A stretch of 41,980 bases of DNA from Methyloglobulus morosus KoM1 (lineage in GTDB: Bacteria; Pseudomonadota; Gammaproteobacteria; Methylococcales; Methylomonadaceae): positions 1 through 41,980 of the forward strand of contig NZ_AYLO01000006.1 of the NCBI RefSeq assembly GCF_000496735.2. Direction: 5' to 3'. Numbering within the stretch: the first letter of the stretch is position 1; each line of letters opens with the position of its first letter. The position numbers and the translations under genes were made by a program. Below, piece after piece: positions 1 through 9,129 of the stretch. The notes under the pieces are model-generated. The model saw only the letters and a list, made by a program, of their open reading frames with translations. It was not told where the DNA came from and did not search any database.

Positions 1-775
1 AGTTTCCAACACATTGAAATCGGTGACACCTATAAATGGCATTTACTTACTTTTTATCAATCAGTTAAGCTGTACTATTCCGATAATCTCCGGACACCAG
101 TGAGCCAACATATAAATTCTGTCTATTGCGGAGGTGAACAAAGTTAGGCTACGAAAATAAAAGCAATCAACATGCCATTTTGTTTTTCTTAATGACACTT
201 AAATTTGCGGTATTGTTCGGCACAGCAAATAAGGGGATTCACCTAATTTCAGTGCAAAAAAAGTAATGAAAACCATAGGCTCTAAAAATTCTGGTTCGAC
301 AGCGGCTAAAATGCACCAACATTTTAGGTTTATATGGGCCAGCGTTGGCAGAATGGCTTAATCCGGTCGCCAGGCAACCGTTTTGGGTTTTCCTTGGCAA
401 TTTTGCCGCAAACGATAATTACTTGACCTCATAGCCGTTGAAGATGGTTATGCCTTGATTTCGTGCATAGCTTTCGAGGCCGTAGCTGAACGGATCTCGT
501 CAAACTGGGCAAAGGGAGATGCCTGGCTCATTGAAACCGGAGACAAGGCTACAGACGAACTTAAGCATGGCTTTAGCCTTACCGTATCCGACGGCTTGAG
601 TCCACCAGATCAAGAAAAAGGCTCCAGAGGTGAGATGGTGCGGCCCATTTGCGTTTCAAACGAAAAAACGGGTATTTCCTTCCAGGGATAATTTATTAGC
701 GAAATCAATAATACCGACTACTATAAATACTTTTCCATATACACAACCGATGATGTAGGTTTTGGATCAATAAAA
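1..775. other. left-edge region with no convincing gene
   Basis: No complete gene is supported here. A reading frame without a start codon runs from the window edge to a stop at about 147 (+) and could be the tail of something outside the window. A second open frame at about 419-691 (+) has only a TTG start at 455, no ribosome binding site, and a product I do not recognise. A 30-codon ATG frame (334-426) runs into it in another frame, so this may be a decayed coding fragment. The stretch is AT-rich with many stops, which fits non-coding or degraded DNA upstream of tamA. No tRNA or insertion-sequence end could be confirmed. Confidence 0.3.
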
Positions 776-2524
776 ATGTTACGTCGGGATCGGCCTGTTA
801 TAGGCCATATTTGCAAAACGCTTTTGATGTTTTGGCTGTTGTGCCTGTCCGTGTCGGAAGCCATTGCCGATGTCAGTGTTTCAGGGGTAAATGGCGAAGC
901 AGTAGATAATGTCAAGTTGATGTTGTCTATTCAAAAAGAGAAATGCGATGGGCCAGAATGGAAAATTCAGGACCTTTTTGGTAATGCCGACCAAGAAATC
1001 GATAAGGCTTTACGTGCGCTGGGTTATTACCATGCCGTCATAAAGAAATCGTTGTTATTCAGTAAGCCCTGCTGGAAAGCTGATTTTGACGTCAATCCAG
1101 GGCCGAGGGTCACGGTGAGCGAGATTGACATTGTCATCAAGGGAGAAGCGCAAAGCGACCTCGATTTTTCGATGCTGCTAAAAAAACTGCCTTTAAAACA
1201 AGGCAGTCCACTGCATCACGGGCAGTACGAAAGCATTAAAAGCAAGATAGAATCCTTGGCGATGGATAACGGGTATGTACAAGGGGCGTTTGGCGAAAAG
1301 AAACTGTATATCAATAAACAAAACAACACCGCACAAATCAAGCTGGTCTATGATTCCGGCAAACGCATGAATTTTGGCGATATTACCGTGCAACAAGATG
1401 TCCTGGATGACGGCGTTGTAAAAAAATACCTGACGATCAAAAGTGGTGATGCCTATACCGGCGAACAATTGGCCATAACCCACAACGCGCTTTCGCGAAG
1501 CGGTTATTTCGACACTGTGGATATCCGCTCCGAGCTTGAGCATATCCAAGGCCATCGCGTCCCTGTCACCATTAAGCTATCTGCAAAAAAGAAAGCCCAT
1601 TACGGTTTTGGGGTTGGCTTTGATACCGATATTGGGCCATTGCTGAGCGCCAGTTATATTAATCGCCGGATCAATCAATTTGGACATTTCTTTAGTGCAA
1701 ATATGGACCTGTCGCCCATCTTATCGACCGCTGAAGCGGAGTACAGCATCCCGCTAGATAAACCTGCCACCAATTTATTCAGTGTCGCCGTTGGCCTTAA
1801 GCGTGAGCATACCCAAACCTTTGAATCCTTAACGGCTACGCTTTCCACACGACACAAACATGCTTATGAAAATGGCTGGAGACAGACGCTTTTCCTCGAT
1901 TACAGTTATGAGGACTTCAAGACGGATTCAGATGCCGGACATAGATTGTTGCTGGTTCCTGGCGCCAGTTGGTTACGTTCGGTATCCAATAATCCGTTAC
2001 GGCCAACCTTAGGCTATCGGGTAGAGTTTGAAACCAAAGGCAGTGTCAAAAATCCAATCTCCGATGTTAGTTTCCTGGAAGGTTATTTGTCCGCCATCTG
2101 GCTGCATGAACTGCCTTATGGCGGACTATTCATTGGTCGAACCTTACAAGGTGCAACGCTAGTTGACCAAGTGACCCAACTGCCTGTCAGCTACCGCTTT
2201 TATGCAGGGGGTATCAATAGTGTACGAGGTTATGCTTACAAGGAATTGGGGCCCGTTGACAGCAAAGGGCATGTTGAAGGCGGCAAGTTTTTAAGTGTGG
2301 TCAGCGCGGAATATGAACAAGCGGTGCTGGATAATTGGGCTATTGCTACTTTTGTCGATACCGGCAACGCTTTTAACCTAGATCGTATCCAGTTTAAAAC
2401 AGGCGTGGGTTTAGGGATCAGGTGGTATTCTCCGGTAGGTCCGGTTCGGCTTGATTTTGCTTTGCCCTTGGATGAATCAGATTCTTCCTTCCAAATCCAC
2501 TTTGCTGCCGGGGGCAGGTTATGA
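776..2524 (+). CDS. tamA: TamA, outer-membrane barrel of the translocation and assembly module
   Basis: Outer-membrane protein of the Omp85 superfamily that works with TamB in outer-membrane protein insertion and envelope lipid traffic. The 582-residue product is close to the usual TamA length (about 577 in E. coli). It has an N-terminal hydrophobic signal (residues about 15-31, ending EAIA before DVSV), then POTRA-type repeats over roughly residues 32-265, then the beta-barrel. The barrel has the family hallmarks: an I-x-x-V-R-G-Y-type lid-loop motif (SVRGYAYKELG) and a final GxRWYSPVGPVRLDFA-like strand signature. The ATG at 776 gives a sensible signal peptide; the upstream ribosome binding site is weak. 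The stop overlaps the tamB start by four bases (ATGA), so the two are translationally coupled, which strongly supports TamA over a generic BamA-like protein. Confidence 0.93.
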   Translation: MLRRDRPVIGHICKTLLMFWLLCLSVSEAIADVSVSGVNGEAVDNVKLMLSIQKEKCDGPEWKIQDLFGNADQEIDKALRALGYYHAVIKKSLLFSKPCWKADFDVNPGPRVTVSEIDIVIKGEAQSDLDFSMLLKKLPLKQGSPLHHGQYESIKSKIESLAMDNGYVQGAFGEKKLYINKQNNTAQIKLVYDSGKRMNFGDITVQQDVLDDGVVKKYLTIKSGDAYTGEQLAITHNALSRSGYFDTVDIRSELEHIQGHRVPVTIKLSAKKKAHYGFGVGFDTDIGPLLSASYINRRINQFGHFFSANMDLSPILSTAEAEYSIPLDKPATNLFSVAVGLKREHTQTFESLTATLSTRHKHAYENGWRQTLFLDYSYEDFKTDSDAGHRLLLVPGASWLRSVSNNPLRPTLGYRVEFETKGSVKNPISDVSFLEGYLSAIWLHELPYGGLFIGRTLQGATLVDQVTQLPVSYRFYAGGINSVRGYAYKELGPVDSKGHVEGGKFLSVVSAEYEQAVLDNWAIATFVDTGNAFNLDRIQFKTGVGLGIRWYSPVGPVRLDFALPLDESDSSFQIHFAAGGRL

Positions 2525-5500
2525 AGCGGCGGTGCCTGCTGTTTGCGGTGATATTGGCGTTTCTCATACCCATCACATTGTCCGGGCTAATCCGAAGTGA
2601 AACAGGAAGCCGTTGGTTGTTGCAATGCGTTTTCTCAATCGCTCCAGGGGAAATTGCGGTTGAAAATATTCAAGGCCGCTTGCTCGACCGAATGGTGCTG
2701 ACCGGATTCCGTTACCAAAGCAATTCGGAAACGGTTGCCGTTAAACAAATTGACCTTACATGGCAACCATACCAGCTATTGTCCGGCACATTGAGTGTGG
2801 CCGATTTGACGGTTAATGGACTGGATATAAGCACGATCAAGACAAAAGAGGATGAAAAAAAACCTTCAATTATAGAAACAGGTTTGGAGCTTCCTGTTCA
2901 ACTTGATATCCGCAATTTGCTGATTACAGATTTGAAATTTATCCGTGACAGCAAACCGTTGCAGGCTCTAGATAAAGTGCAACTATCCACAAAGACAGAA
3001 GCCAACCAACTCAAATTATTATCGCTGCTCATCCAATCCGATCAGGTCAATGCCACGGCTAAAGGGGTTGTAACGCTAGAAAAAGACTTTCCTTTAAACT
3101 TACAAACGGGCTGGCAAATCAATGTCAAAAAAAACGGCGTATGGCAAGGTGACAGCACTGTCAACGGCAACATGAACAAGCTGGTTTTCGATAACCATTT
3201 GGCTACGCCCTTCAAACTCAACCTGCAAGGCGTAGTAGAAAATGTGCTAAAAAAACCAAACGTCAACATTAAAGGTGATTGGCAAAATTTAATCTGGCCT
3301 TTTGCTGCCCATCCACCGCAGATACAAAGCCCGCAAGGCCATTTTGAAATGGTTGGCTTACTCAGCGATTATCATCTCACGATAAACGGCCAATTGAATC
3401 AGCAATATGTACCGCAAGCCCTATTGGTTTTCGACGGCAAGGGTGGGCTGGATGCCATGGCCATTCGCACGTTGGAACTTAAATCAAGCACTGGCGCGTT
3501 TAAGCTGGAAGGCAAAACTTCCTGGGGAGATAGCCCGGCATTTGATTTGACTGCTTCGGGGCAACAATTCAATCCTGCCATTGTCATTCCGGAACTGCCC
3601 GGTAGCCTAAGTTTTAATAGCCGCATCAAAGGCAAGCTCGACCCCCAAAATTTACAAATTGCCGCGAATATAGGGCAATTGACCGGGCAAATACGGAAGC
3701 AAGCGGTGCAAGCCAACGGCAAGCTGGCCTTGACAGGCAATCAGCTAAAAATTGATGCGCTACGCATTAATTCAGGCCCGAATAAAATTGCTGTCGATGG
3801 GCTGCTCGAACAAAGAAAGGGCGACCTGGAATTTTCCTTGAACATGCCCGCCTTAAACACGCTATGGCCGACGTGGGGGGGTAGCTTAAAAAGCAGCGGG
3901 CGCTTGCAGGGAGGTTGGAAAAACCCGGCTATGCGACTCAATGCCGAAGGCAAGCACCTAAAATTTGGCCAACAGGGACTGAAAGACTTAACCGTCAACA
4001 TGGATTATCATCCTGACAACCAAAATCGATCCGCCTTAACAATTGTAGCCAGCGCCTTCAACAGCGGCGCAATCCAAGTCAATAAGTTAAGAATTACGGG
4101 CACAGGCATACCCCAACAACATACGCTGCAAGCAGACATCAATTCCTCGTACGGCACTGTTTCTGCCCTGTTAACGGGAAACTTGGTAGACACTCGTTGG
4201 AAAGCGGATATTTCAAGACTGGATCTCACGCCTAAAGAAGGCAAAAGCTGGTCGCTTAAAAACAAGCTGCCGTTACGGGTAGAAAAAAAGTCGCTAGGGT
4301 TTGAAGTTGCCCTGTCTGAAGGCTGTTGGGTGCAGCAATCAGCATCGCTCTGTGTCTTAGGCTCGTATCTGGCGAATACTGACCTTAATTTTCAACTTAA
4401 CGCAAAGGCGATACCAACGGATATATTGCAAGTCTATTTGCCCAATAATATGGTTGTGAAAAGCCTTATCAATGGCAATATGGCTATGCAACGGAAAAAT
4501 AATGTCCTGACGGGAAGTTACCGCGCGGACACAACGCCGATACGAGTTTTTATACCCAATAAAGAAACCCTGCACGAATTCCAATTAGGCGCCTCGATAT
4601 TGTCGGGCAATCTCAACAGCGGCAAGGTGTCGGCAGATTTCGATATCAATTTGGCTGGCCAGGATTACGTACGGGGAAAATTCGTTGCGGATAGGAATAA
4701 ACCCCAAGGGCTTTCAGGTAACCTAAACGCATCTATGGCTGATTTTTCCCTGATTAAACCGTTTATTCCACAATTGTCGGATATTAAAGGTCTCCTAAAG
4801 GCCGATTTGGCTGTGCAAGGGTCGATTAGCAAACCGCTTGTTGCTGGCCGCATCGATATGAGCGATGGGCTGGTCGAAATGGAAAAAATAGGACTGCACC
4901 AGATTGATTTACAAGCTGTAGCTTTGGGTAACCGAAGCAATAATATCCATATCCAAGGTAACGCAACGCCGATAATCCTGAATAACCCTAATGAGGGCGA
5001 AAAAATCAGCTTAATTAGCAAAATTAACCTGGATGCAGACCTGCACACTCAGGACGAGATGGCCGGAAATTTTCGTCTGGCAATGCCTGCCAATAGTATT
5101 CTCTCGATAACATCCAAAGCCACCAAAAATGAAATCAAATTGGGCCCAACATCGCTTTCAGGCGATATTAATGGCAAGGAGTTCTCCGCAGGTTTGGATA
5201 TGGTGCTGACCGAACAGGATTATATACGCGCAAACCTGCATATAAATACGGGTAAGACCCAAGCGCTATCCGCCCAGGCAACAGCTGCTATCCGCGAATT
5301 TGCGTTGCTTAAGGCTTTTGCCCCCCAACTAACGACCGTCAAAGGACTGCTGAAAGCCGACATGACGGTGAGTGGCACGACGCAAAACCCGGTGGTCAAC
5401 GGGAATGCGCAACTGACCGACGGCGTTGTTGTTGTCGATCAATACGGCCTTAATATTCATGATATTAAATTACATGCCCTAGCACCGATGTACAAAAGCG

Positions 5501-6528
5501 ACCATATAGAGATAAACGGTTCGGCAAAGTCCGGCGAAGGACTCGTGAATCTTAACGGTACGGTCAGCTTACAACCGGGATTGCACTATCCCGTCGAGTT
5601 GGTGCTGACAGGCAAGGATTTTGAAGTCGTCAAAATACCTGAAGCCCAGGTTGCCGTTTCGCCTGACTTAAAGATCGCATTGACCAAGCAACAAAAAAAG
5701 ATCAGCGGTCGGTTAGGCATCCCCAAAGCTATCATGGCCATTCAGGACATCCCAGAGAATGCGGTAAAAGTCAGCGAAGATGAAATCATTCTCGGTGAAG
5801 GAAAACTTGAAAACAATAAACTGCAACCGCCTGACATTATTGCCGATATCGAAGTTAAACTCGGCAAACAAGTCAGTTTTACCGGGCAAGGGCTACAAAC
5901 CAACCTAGTAGGCAATTTGAAGGTCGTCAAGACTGGGGAAAAAATGGCGATGCAGGGCAATGTCGATATGGAAAAAGCCAAATACAAACGATTTGGGCAA
6001 GACTTGACGGTACGGAAAGGCCGCTTCCTGTTCAATGGGCCAGCCGATAACCCCTGGCTGGATGTGGAAGCTATACGGCTGTCCAAAAATAAGAAAGTCA
6101 CTGCCGTACTTGCCTTGACAGGCTCGCTTAAAAATCCGCAAACCCGCGTATCATCGGAACCTGCATTGCCTGAAACGGAAGCCTTAGCCTACCTGGTGAC
6201 AGGTGGCCCGCTCAATCAAGTGGGCAAGGGTGGGGATAATATGCTCGCCAGTGCAGCTTTGAGCTATGGCGCAGGAAAAGCGAGCTGGTTTACAGACAAA
6301 TTAGGTATTGACGAATTTAAGGTTGAAGAAGGCGCTGAGCTGAAGGATAGTCTGCTGGTGATGGGGCAATACCTGACACCCGATTTATATGTAGGCACTC
6401 GAGTGGGCATGTTCAACAAACAAGCCAACTTGGTGCTCAAACACAAGTTGACCGAGACCATCAACGTCGAATCGCAAGCGGGCACCTCGCAACGGATTAA
6501 ATTAAATTATGAGTTTGATGGCGATTAA
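2521..6528 (+). CDS. tamB: TamB, inner-membrane-anchored periplasmic bridge protein
   Basis: Large AsmA-like/TamB-family protein of 1335 residues (about 1259 in E. coli). It is anchored by a single N-terminal membrane segment (residues about 4-23), with a long beta-rich periplasmic body and the conserved C-terminal TamB (DUF490) domain, which ends in the strand-like segment LKLNYEF-type terminus typical of the family. It is thought to form a hydrophobic groove across the periplasm for lipid transport and to dock on TamA. The body contains an obvious internal duplication: residues about 685-830 and 870-1020 share the motif PQL-x-x-(I/V)KGLLKAD followed by (S/T)DG(L/V)V. The start overlaps the end of tamA by four bases, so both come from one transcript. 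Confidence 0.93.
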   Translation: MKRRCLLFAVILAFLIPITLSGLIRSETGSRWLLQCVFSIAPGEIAVENIQGRLLDRMVLTGFRYQSNSETVAVKQIDLTWQPYQLLSGTLSVADLTVNGLDISTIKTKEDEKKPSIIETGLELPVQLDIRNLLITDLKFIRDSKPLQALDKVQLSTKTEANQLKLLSLLIQSDQVNATAKGVVTLEKDFPLNLQTGWQINVKKNGVWQGDSTVNGNMNKLVFDNHLATPFKLNLQGVVENVLKKPNVNIKGDWQNLIWPFAAHPPQIQSPQGHFEMVGLLSDYHLTINGQLNQQYVPQALLVFDGKGGLDAMAIRTLELKSSTGAFKLEGKTSWGDSPAFDLTASGQQFNPAIVIPELPGSLSFNSRIKGKLDPQNLQIAANIGQLTGQIRKQAVQANGKLALTGNQLKIDALRINSGPNKIAVDGLLEQRKGDLEFSLNMPALNTLWPTWGGSLKSSGRLQGGWKNPAMRLNAEGKHLKFGQQGLKDLTVNMDYHPDNQNRSALTIVASAFNSGAIQVNKLRITGTGIPQQHTLQADINSSYGTVSALLTGNLVDTRWKADISRLDLTPKEGKSWSLKNKLPLRVEKKSLGFEVALSEGCWVQQSASLCVLGSYLANTDLNFQLNAKAIPTDILQVYLPNNMVVKSLINGNMAMQRKNNVLTGSYRADTTPIRVFIPNKETLHEFQLGASILSGNLNSGKVSADFDINLAGQDYVRGKFVADRNKPQGLSGNLNASMADFSLIKPFIPQLSDIKGLLKADLAVQGSISKPLVAGRIDMSDGLVEMEKIGLHQIDLQAVALGNRSNNIHIQGNATPIILNNPNEGEKISLISKINLDADLHTQDEMAGNFRLAMPANSILSITSKATKNEIKLGPTSLSGDINGKEFSAGLDMVLTEQDYIRANLHINTGKTQALSAQATAAIREFALLKAFAPQLTTVKGLLKADMTVSGTTQNPVVNGNAQLTDGVVVVDQYGLNIHDIKLHALAPMYKSDHIEINGSAKSGEGLVNLNGTVSLQPGLHYPVELVLTGKDFEVVKIPEAQVAVSPDLKIALTKQQKKISGRLGIPKAIMAIQDIPENAVKVSEDEIILGEGKLENNKLQPPDIIADIEVKLGKQVSFTGQGLQTNLVGNLKVVKTGEKMAMQGNVDMEKAKYKRFGQDLTVRKGRFLFNGPADNPWLDVEAIRLSKNKKVTAVLALTGSLKNPQTRVSSEPALPETEALAYLVTGGPLNQVGKGGDNMLASAALSYGAGKASWFTDKLGIDEFKVEEGAELKDSLLVMGQYLTPDLYVGTRVGMFNKQANLVLKHKLTETINVESQAGTSQRIKLNYEFDGD

Positions 6529-7194
6529 CTTTTTTTGTGGCTTTCACAAACAATGGATACCACTTAGGTAAATGTATGGTGATGAATTGCTATTCAAGAA
6601 AGGATCATTTTGATTGTTTTGGCAACTTGGTTAAATAAGGCTCAGCATTTTTTTAATATTTGATGACTTGCCTATTAAAATAGAATATAAGTATAAACGT
6701 CTAAGTAATGCTGAACGTTATTTTTAGTTAAGGTTTTTCATTATTCAGTATGTGCCGTTTCAAACATCATAAAGGAGAGTTTGTATTGCTTTTTGCGTCC
6801 AGTTCTTAACGCGGATAAGCGGCGGTGGAAATGTGAAGTGTGTGATTTTTCAAGACGTCCACTGCTAACTAGGCCCAAATAGCGACTGTACCGATATTTC
6901 TGGCTTTATCAAGTTTCAGCTCACTTTCCTGGTCCGGTAATCGGGGTAGCGTCTCGTTACCTAAATAAGTTTGGGTGGGTGGTATTTCCCACATGACTGC
7001 GCATGAAGATTGGGTAACTGCTTGTCAGGGATCCAAACTTGTTTAGAGGTGAATCGGTCGGTTATCCGTGTTGCGAGTTTTTGCAACCTGTCTTTGTGGT
7101 CAAGGAATTAACGGATGGGAAGATAGTTTTGGCAAATAAGTCCAGTCATTACTCCAGCAATTACGGTCGATGTTGACAGTTACCTATTTTTATT
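6529..7194. other. non-coding stretch between tamB and the DUF2909 gene
   Basis: This 666-base interval has no gene I can support. A short open frame at about 6781-6882 (+) encodes a peptide with a C-x-x-C pair (WKCEVCDF) and many basic residues, but it lacks a good start and ribosome binding site. It could be a decayed zinc-ribbon or transposase fragment; that is only a guess. The weak AT-rich hairpin just after tamB (6534-6550) lacks a GC core. No tRNA or known riboswitch motif was recognised. Confidence 0.3.
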
Positions 7195-7449
7195 ATGATT
7201 AAAATTATCCTTATTGCCGTTTTTCTGATGATTATTGCCAGTTTGGGGTCGGCTTTGTATCATCTTGTTAAATATAAAGAAGGTGCCTCATCAACGAAGA
7301 CGGTCAGGGCGTTGACTTTTCGAATTGGTTTGTCAGTGCTGCTGTTTGTCGTTGTTTGTATTTTGCTGGCAACGGGGATTATTAAGCCGCATGGCATCGG
7401 TAGTCGGATGCACTCACAAGGGGCTTCAATTCCTGGCGCTTTAAAGTAA
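7195..7449 (+). CDS. small two-helix membrane protein, DUF2909 (twin transmembrane) family
   Basis: An 84-residue protein with two hydrophobic helices (residues about 2-23 and 46-64) separated by a short polar loop containing YHLVKYKEG and TVRALTFRIGLS. This matches the DUF2909 or twin-transmembrane protein family, which is often found beside cytochrome c oxidase genes; its function is unknown. It faces the cox operon, converging on coxC across a shared terminator. The ATG at 7195 is the only good start. The neighbourhood suggests a role around the oxidase, but nothing in the sequence shows a catalytic site. Confidence 0.75.
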   Translation: MIKIILIAVFLMIIASLGSALYHLVKYKEGASSTKTVRALTFRIGLSVLLFVVVCILLATGIIKPHGIGSRMHSQGASIPGALK

Positions 7450-7478
7450 TTGCCAACCCAATGGCAATTTCAGGGCAT

Positions 7479-7510
7479 AAAAAAAGCGCTACTGTCAGCA
7501 GCGCTTTTTT
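7479..7510. terminator. bidirectional rho-independent terminator
   Basis: A perfect stem AAAAAAGCGCT / AGCGCTTTTTT with a nine-base loop lies between the DUF2909 gene (+) and coxC (-). The T-run on either strand lets it terminate both convergent transcripts. A smaller inverted repeat (TTGCCA / TGGCAA) precedes it at 7450-7467. Confidence 0.85.
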
Positions 7511-7526
7511 GACTATAGCGTTGAAT

Positions 7527-8417
7527 TTATATTAAGTAGACGAAAATAAACAGTCCCAGCCAAACTACGTCTACAAAATGCCAATACCAAGCCGCCCCTT
7601 CAAAGGCGAAATGGTTTTCCGGCTTGAAATGGCCTTTCCAACTACGGAACAACACGACACTTAGGATGATGGCACCCACGCAAACGTGAAAACCGTGGAA
7701 GCCGGTCAACATAAAAAACGTCGATCCATAAATGCCTGAACCCAATTGCAGGCCCATTTCGGTATAAGCTTCGTGATATTCGGTGGCTTGGCAAAGGACG
7801 AATAATAATCCTAGCGTAACGGTTGCAATCAAGCCTTTAATGAGTTGGTCGCGGTTTTTTGCCAACAGGCCATGATGCGCCCAGGTGACGGTAACGCCAC
7901 TGGACAACAGCAATAAGGTGTTGAGCAAAGGCAGTCCAAAAGCACCCATTGGTTCAAATTCACCGGAGGGTTTGCCATCCACCAGTTTGCCGCCCAAGTG
8001 CTTGGGGCCATTGGTAGGCCAACCCGCTTCGTAATCCGGCCACAGCAGTTCTTTTGTTGCCGCCCCCGTACCTTCGCCGCCCAACCAGGGCACGGACAGG
8101 TTCCGTGTATACCAGAGGGTACCAAAAAACACGGCAAAAAACATGACTTCGGAAAAGATGAACCACATCATGCCCATGCGGAAAGAAATGCCGACTTGGG
8201 TATTGTAGGTGCCTGATTCACTCTCAGTCGCCTGTAATGTGAACCAACCTGCCACCATGACGATGAAAAAAGCAAGTCCCATCATCATGATATTCATGCC
8301 ACTGGGCGACCCATTCAGGTGATTGGCAAATCCTACCGCCATACAAACTAATCCGGCAGTGGCAAGCACAGGCCAAGTCGCCCTATGCGGTATGTAATAA
8401 CCATGTGATGTAGACAT
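7527..8417 (-). CDS. coxC: cytochrome c oxidase subunit III
   Basis: A 296-residue polytopic membrane protein of the haem-copper oxidase subunit III family. Several hydrophobic helices and family motifs are visible, such as RMGMMWFIFSEVMFF, the HHGLL region, and a C-terminal FEGAAWYWHFVDVVWL signature that is diagnostic for CoxC. Subunit III stabilises the proton-pumping core and does not bind metals. It is the last gene of the minus-strand operon coxB-coxA-small ORF-ctaG-coxC. An AGAGGAA ribosome binding site sits just ahead of the ATG at 8417, and only about 11 bases separate it from ctaG. Confidence 0.95.
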   Translation of the reverse strand: MSTSHGYYIPHRATWPVLATAGLVCMAVGFANHLNGSPSGMNIMMMGLAFFIVMVAGWFTLQATESESGTYNTQVGISFRMGMMWFIFSEVMFFAVFFGTLWYTRNLSVPWLGGEGTGAATKELLWPDYEAGWPTNGPKHLGGKLVDGKPSGEFEPMGAFGLPLLNTLLLLSSGVTVTWAHHGLLAKNRDQLIKGLIATVTLGLLFVLCQATEYHEAYTEMGLQLGSGIYGSTFFMLTGFHGFHVCVGAIILSVVLFRSWKGHFKPENHFAFEGAAWYWHFVDVVWLGLFIFVYLI

Positions 8418-8428
8418 AATTTCCTCTT

Positions 8429-8974
8429 CTAATTTTGCACTGATGCTTTGGTGTTATCGAAAAATGTATAAGAAAGCGTGATGGTTTTAAAGTCTTTAGG
8501 TAAATCCGGTTTAACCACAAAGCGCATGGGCATAACTTTCGATTCCCCTGGCTTGAATGTTTGCTGCTTAAAACAAAAGCACTCGACCTTATTGAAATAT
8601 TTTGCCACGACACCGGGTGAAAAACTGGGAATAGCCTGGGCTACCACGACCTTATCGGTTTTGTTCTCCGCATAAAAATTCACTGTATGGTATTCACCGG
8701 GGTGGATTTTTAACTGTTTGGTTTCAGTACGAAAAATCAATGGCGTGGCTTCGTTCAACGACGTCAGCAATTCAATATTGATTTCCCTGACCATATCGAC
8801 CTTATATGGCGTCTCTTCCGCTGCAACGGTTTCCGCCTTGCCATTAAGCCCGGTCAAATCACAAAGCACGTCGTATAGCGGCACAAGCGCAAAACCGAAG
8901 CCGAACATGCCGATAACGACCAAGACCAAAATCTGGACGAGTCGGGCATTTTTCTGCTTTAGGCTTTCATCCAT
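8429..8974 (-). CDS. ctaG: cytochrome c oxidase assembly protein CtaG/Cox11
   Basis: A 181-residue copper chaperone that delivers copper to the CuB site of subunit I. It has one N-terminal membrane helix (residues about 14-34) followed by the periplasmic immunoglobulin-like domain with the copper-binding motif C-F-C-F (in VECFCFKQQTF). The FALVPLYDVLCDLTGLNG segment after the helix is also characteristic. I chose the ATG at 8974 over the in-frame TTG three bases upstream, because the upstream small ORF ends in TGATG, sharing one base with this ATG. That arrangement implies translational coupling inside the cox operon. Confidence 0.93.
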   Translation of the reverse strand: MDESLKQKNARLVQILVLVVIGMFGFGFALVPLYDVLCDLTGLNGKAETVAAEETPYKVDMVREINIELLTSLNEATPLIFRTETKQLKIHPGEYHTVNFYAENKTDKVVVAQAIPSFSPGVVAKYFNKVECFCFKQQTFKPGESKVMPMRFVVKPDLPKDFKTITLSYTFFDNTKASVQN

Positions 8975-9102
8975 CAAAACAAAGACCTGAGTACCTTGCC
9001 TAATTGTTCTATGACCGCCGATGGCATGGCATAGATATAAAAGCTGAATGCCAATAATCCCAGCAATGAAGCAGTTAATAGATTTTTTGTCTTAACATTC
9101 AT
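8974..9102 (-). CDS. 42-residue single-helix membrane ORF, possible small oxidase assembly protein
   Basis: Between coxA and ctaG there is an intact ATG-started reading frame encoding 42 residues. It has a basic N-terminus (MNVKTKN), one hydrophobic helix (residues about 8-25) and a short amphipathic tail. Its stop overlaps the start of ctaG by one base (TGATG), and it begins 27 bases after coxA ends, so it fits the operon tightly. Similarly placed tiny membrane proteins named cytochrome oxidase small assembly protein are known between coxA and ctaG in other proteobacteria. I infer this is an equivalent from position and topology only, not from residue matches. Confidence 0.6.
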   Translation of the reverse strand: MNVKTKNLLTASLLGLLAFSFYIYAMPSAVIEQLGKVLRSLF

Positions 9103-9129
9103 TGCAAACCCAAAATAACATTTCGTCGC

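Noticed and set aside
280-330. tRNA-like GGTTCGA motif
   Set aside because: No acceptor stem, anticodon stem or CCA context could be paired around it.
6534-6550. TTTGTG/CACAAA hairpin after tamB as terminator
   Set aside because: Six AT-rich pairs and no trailing T-run on the plus strand.
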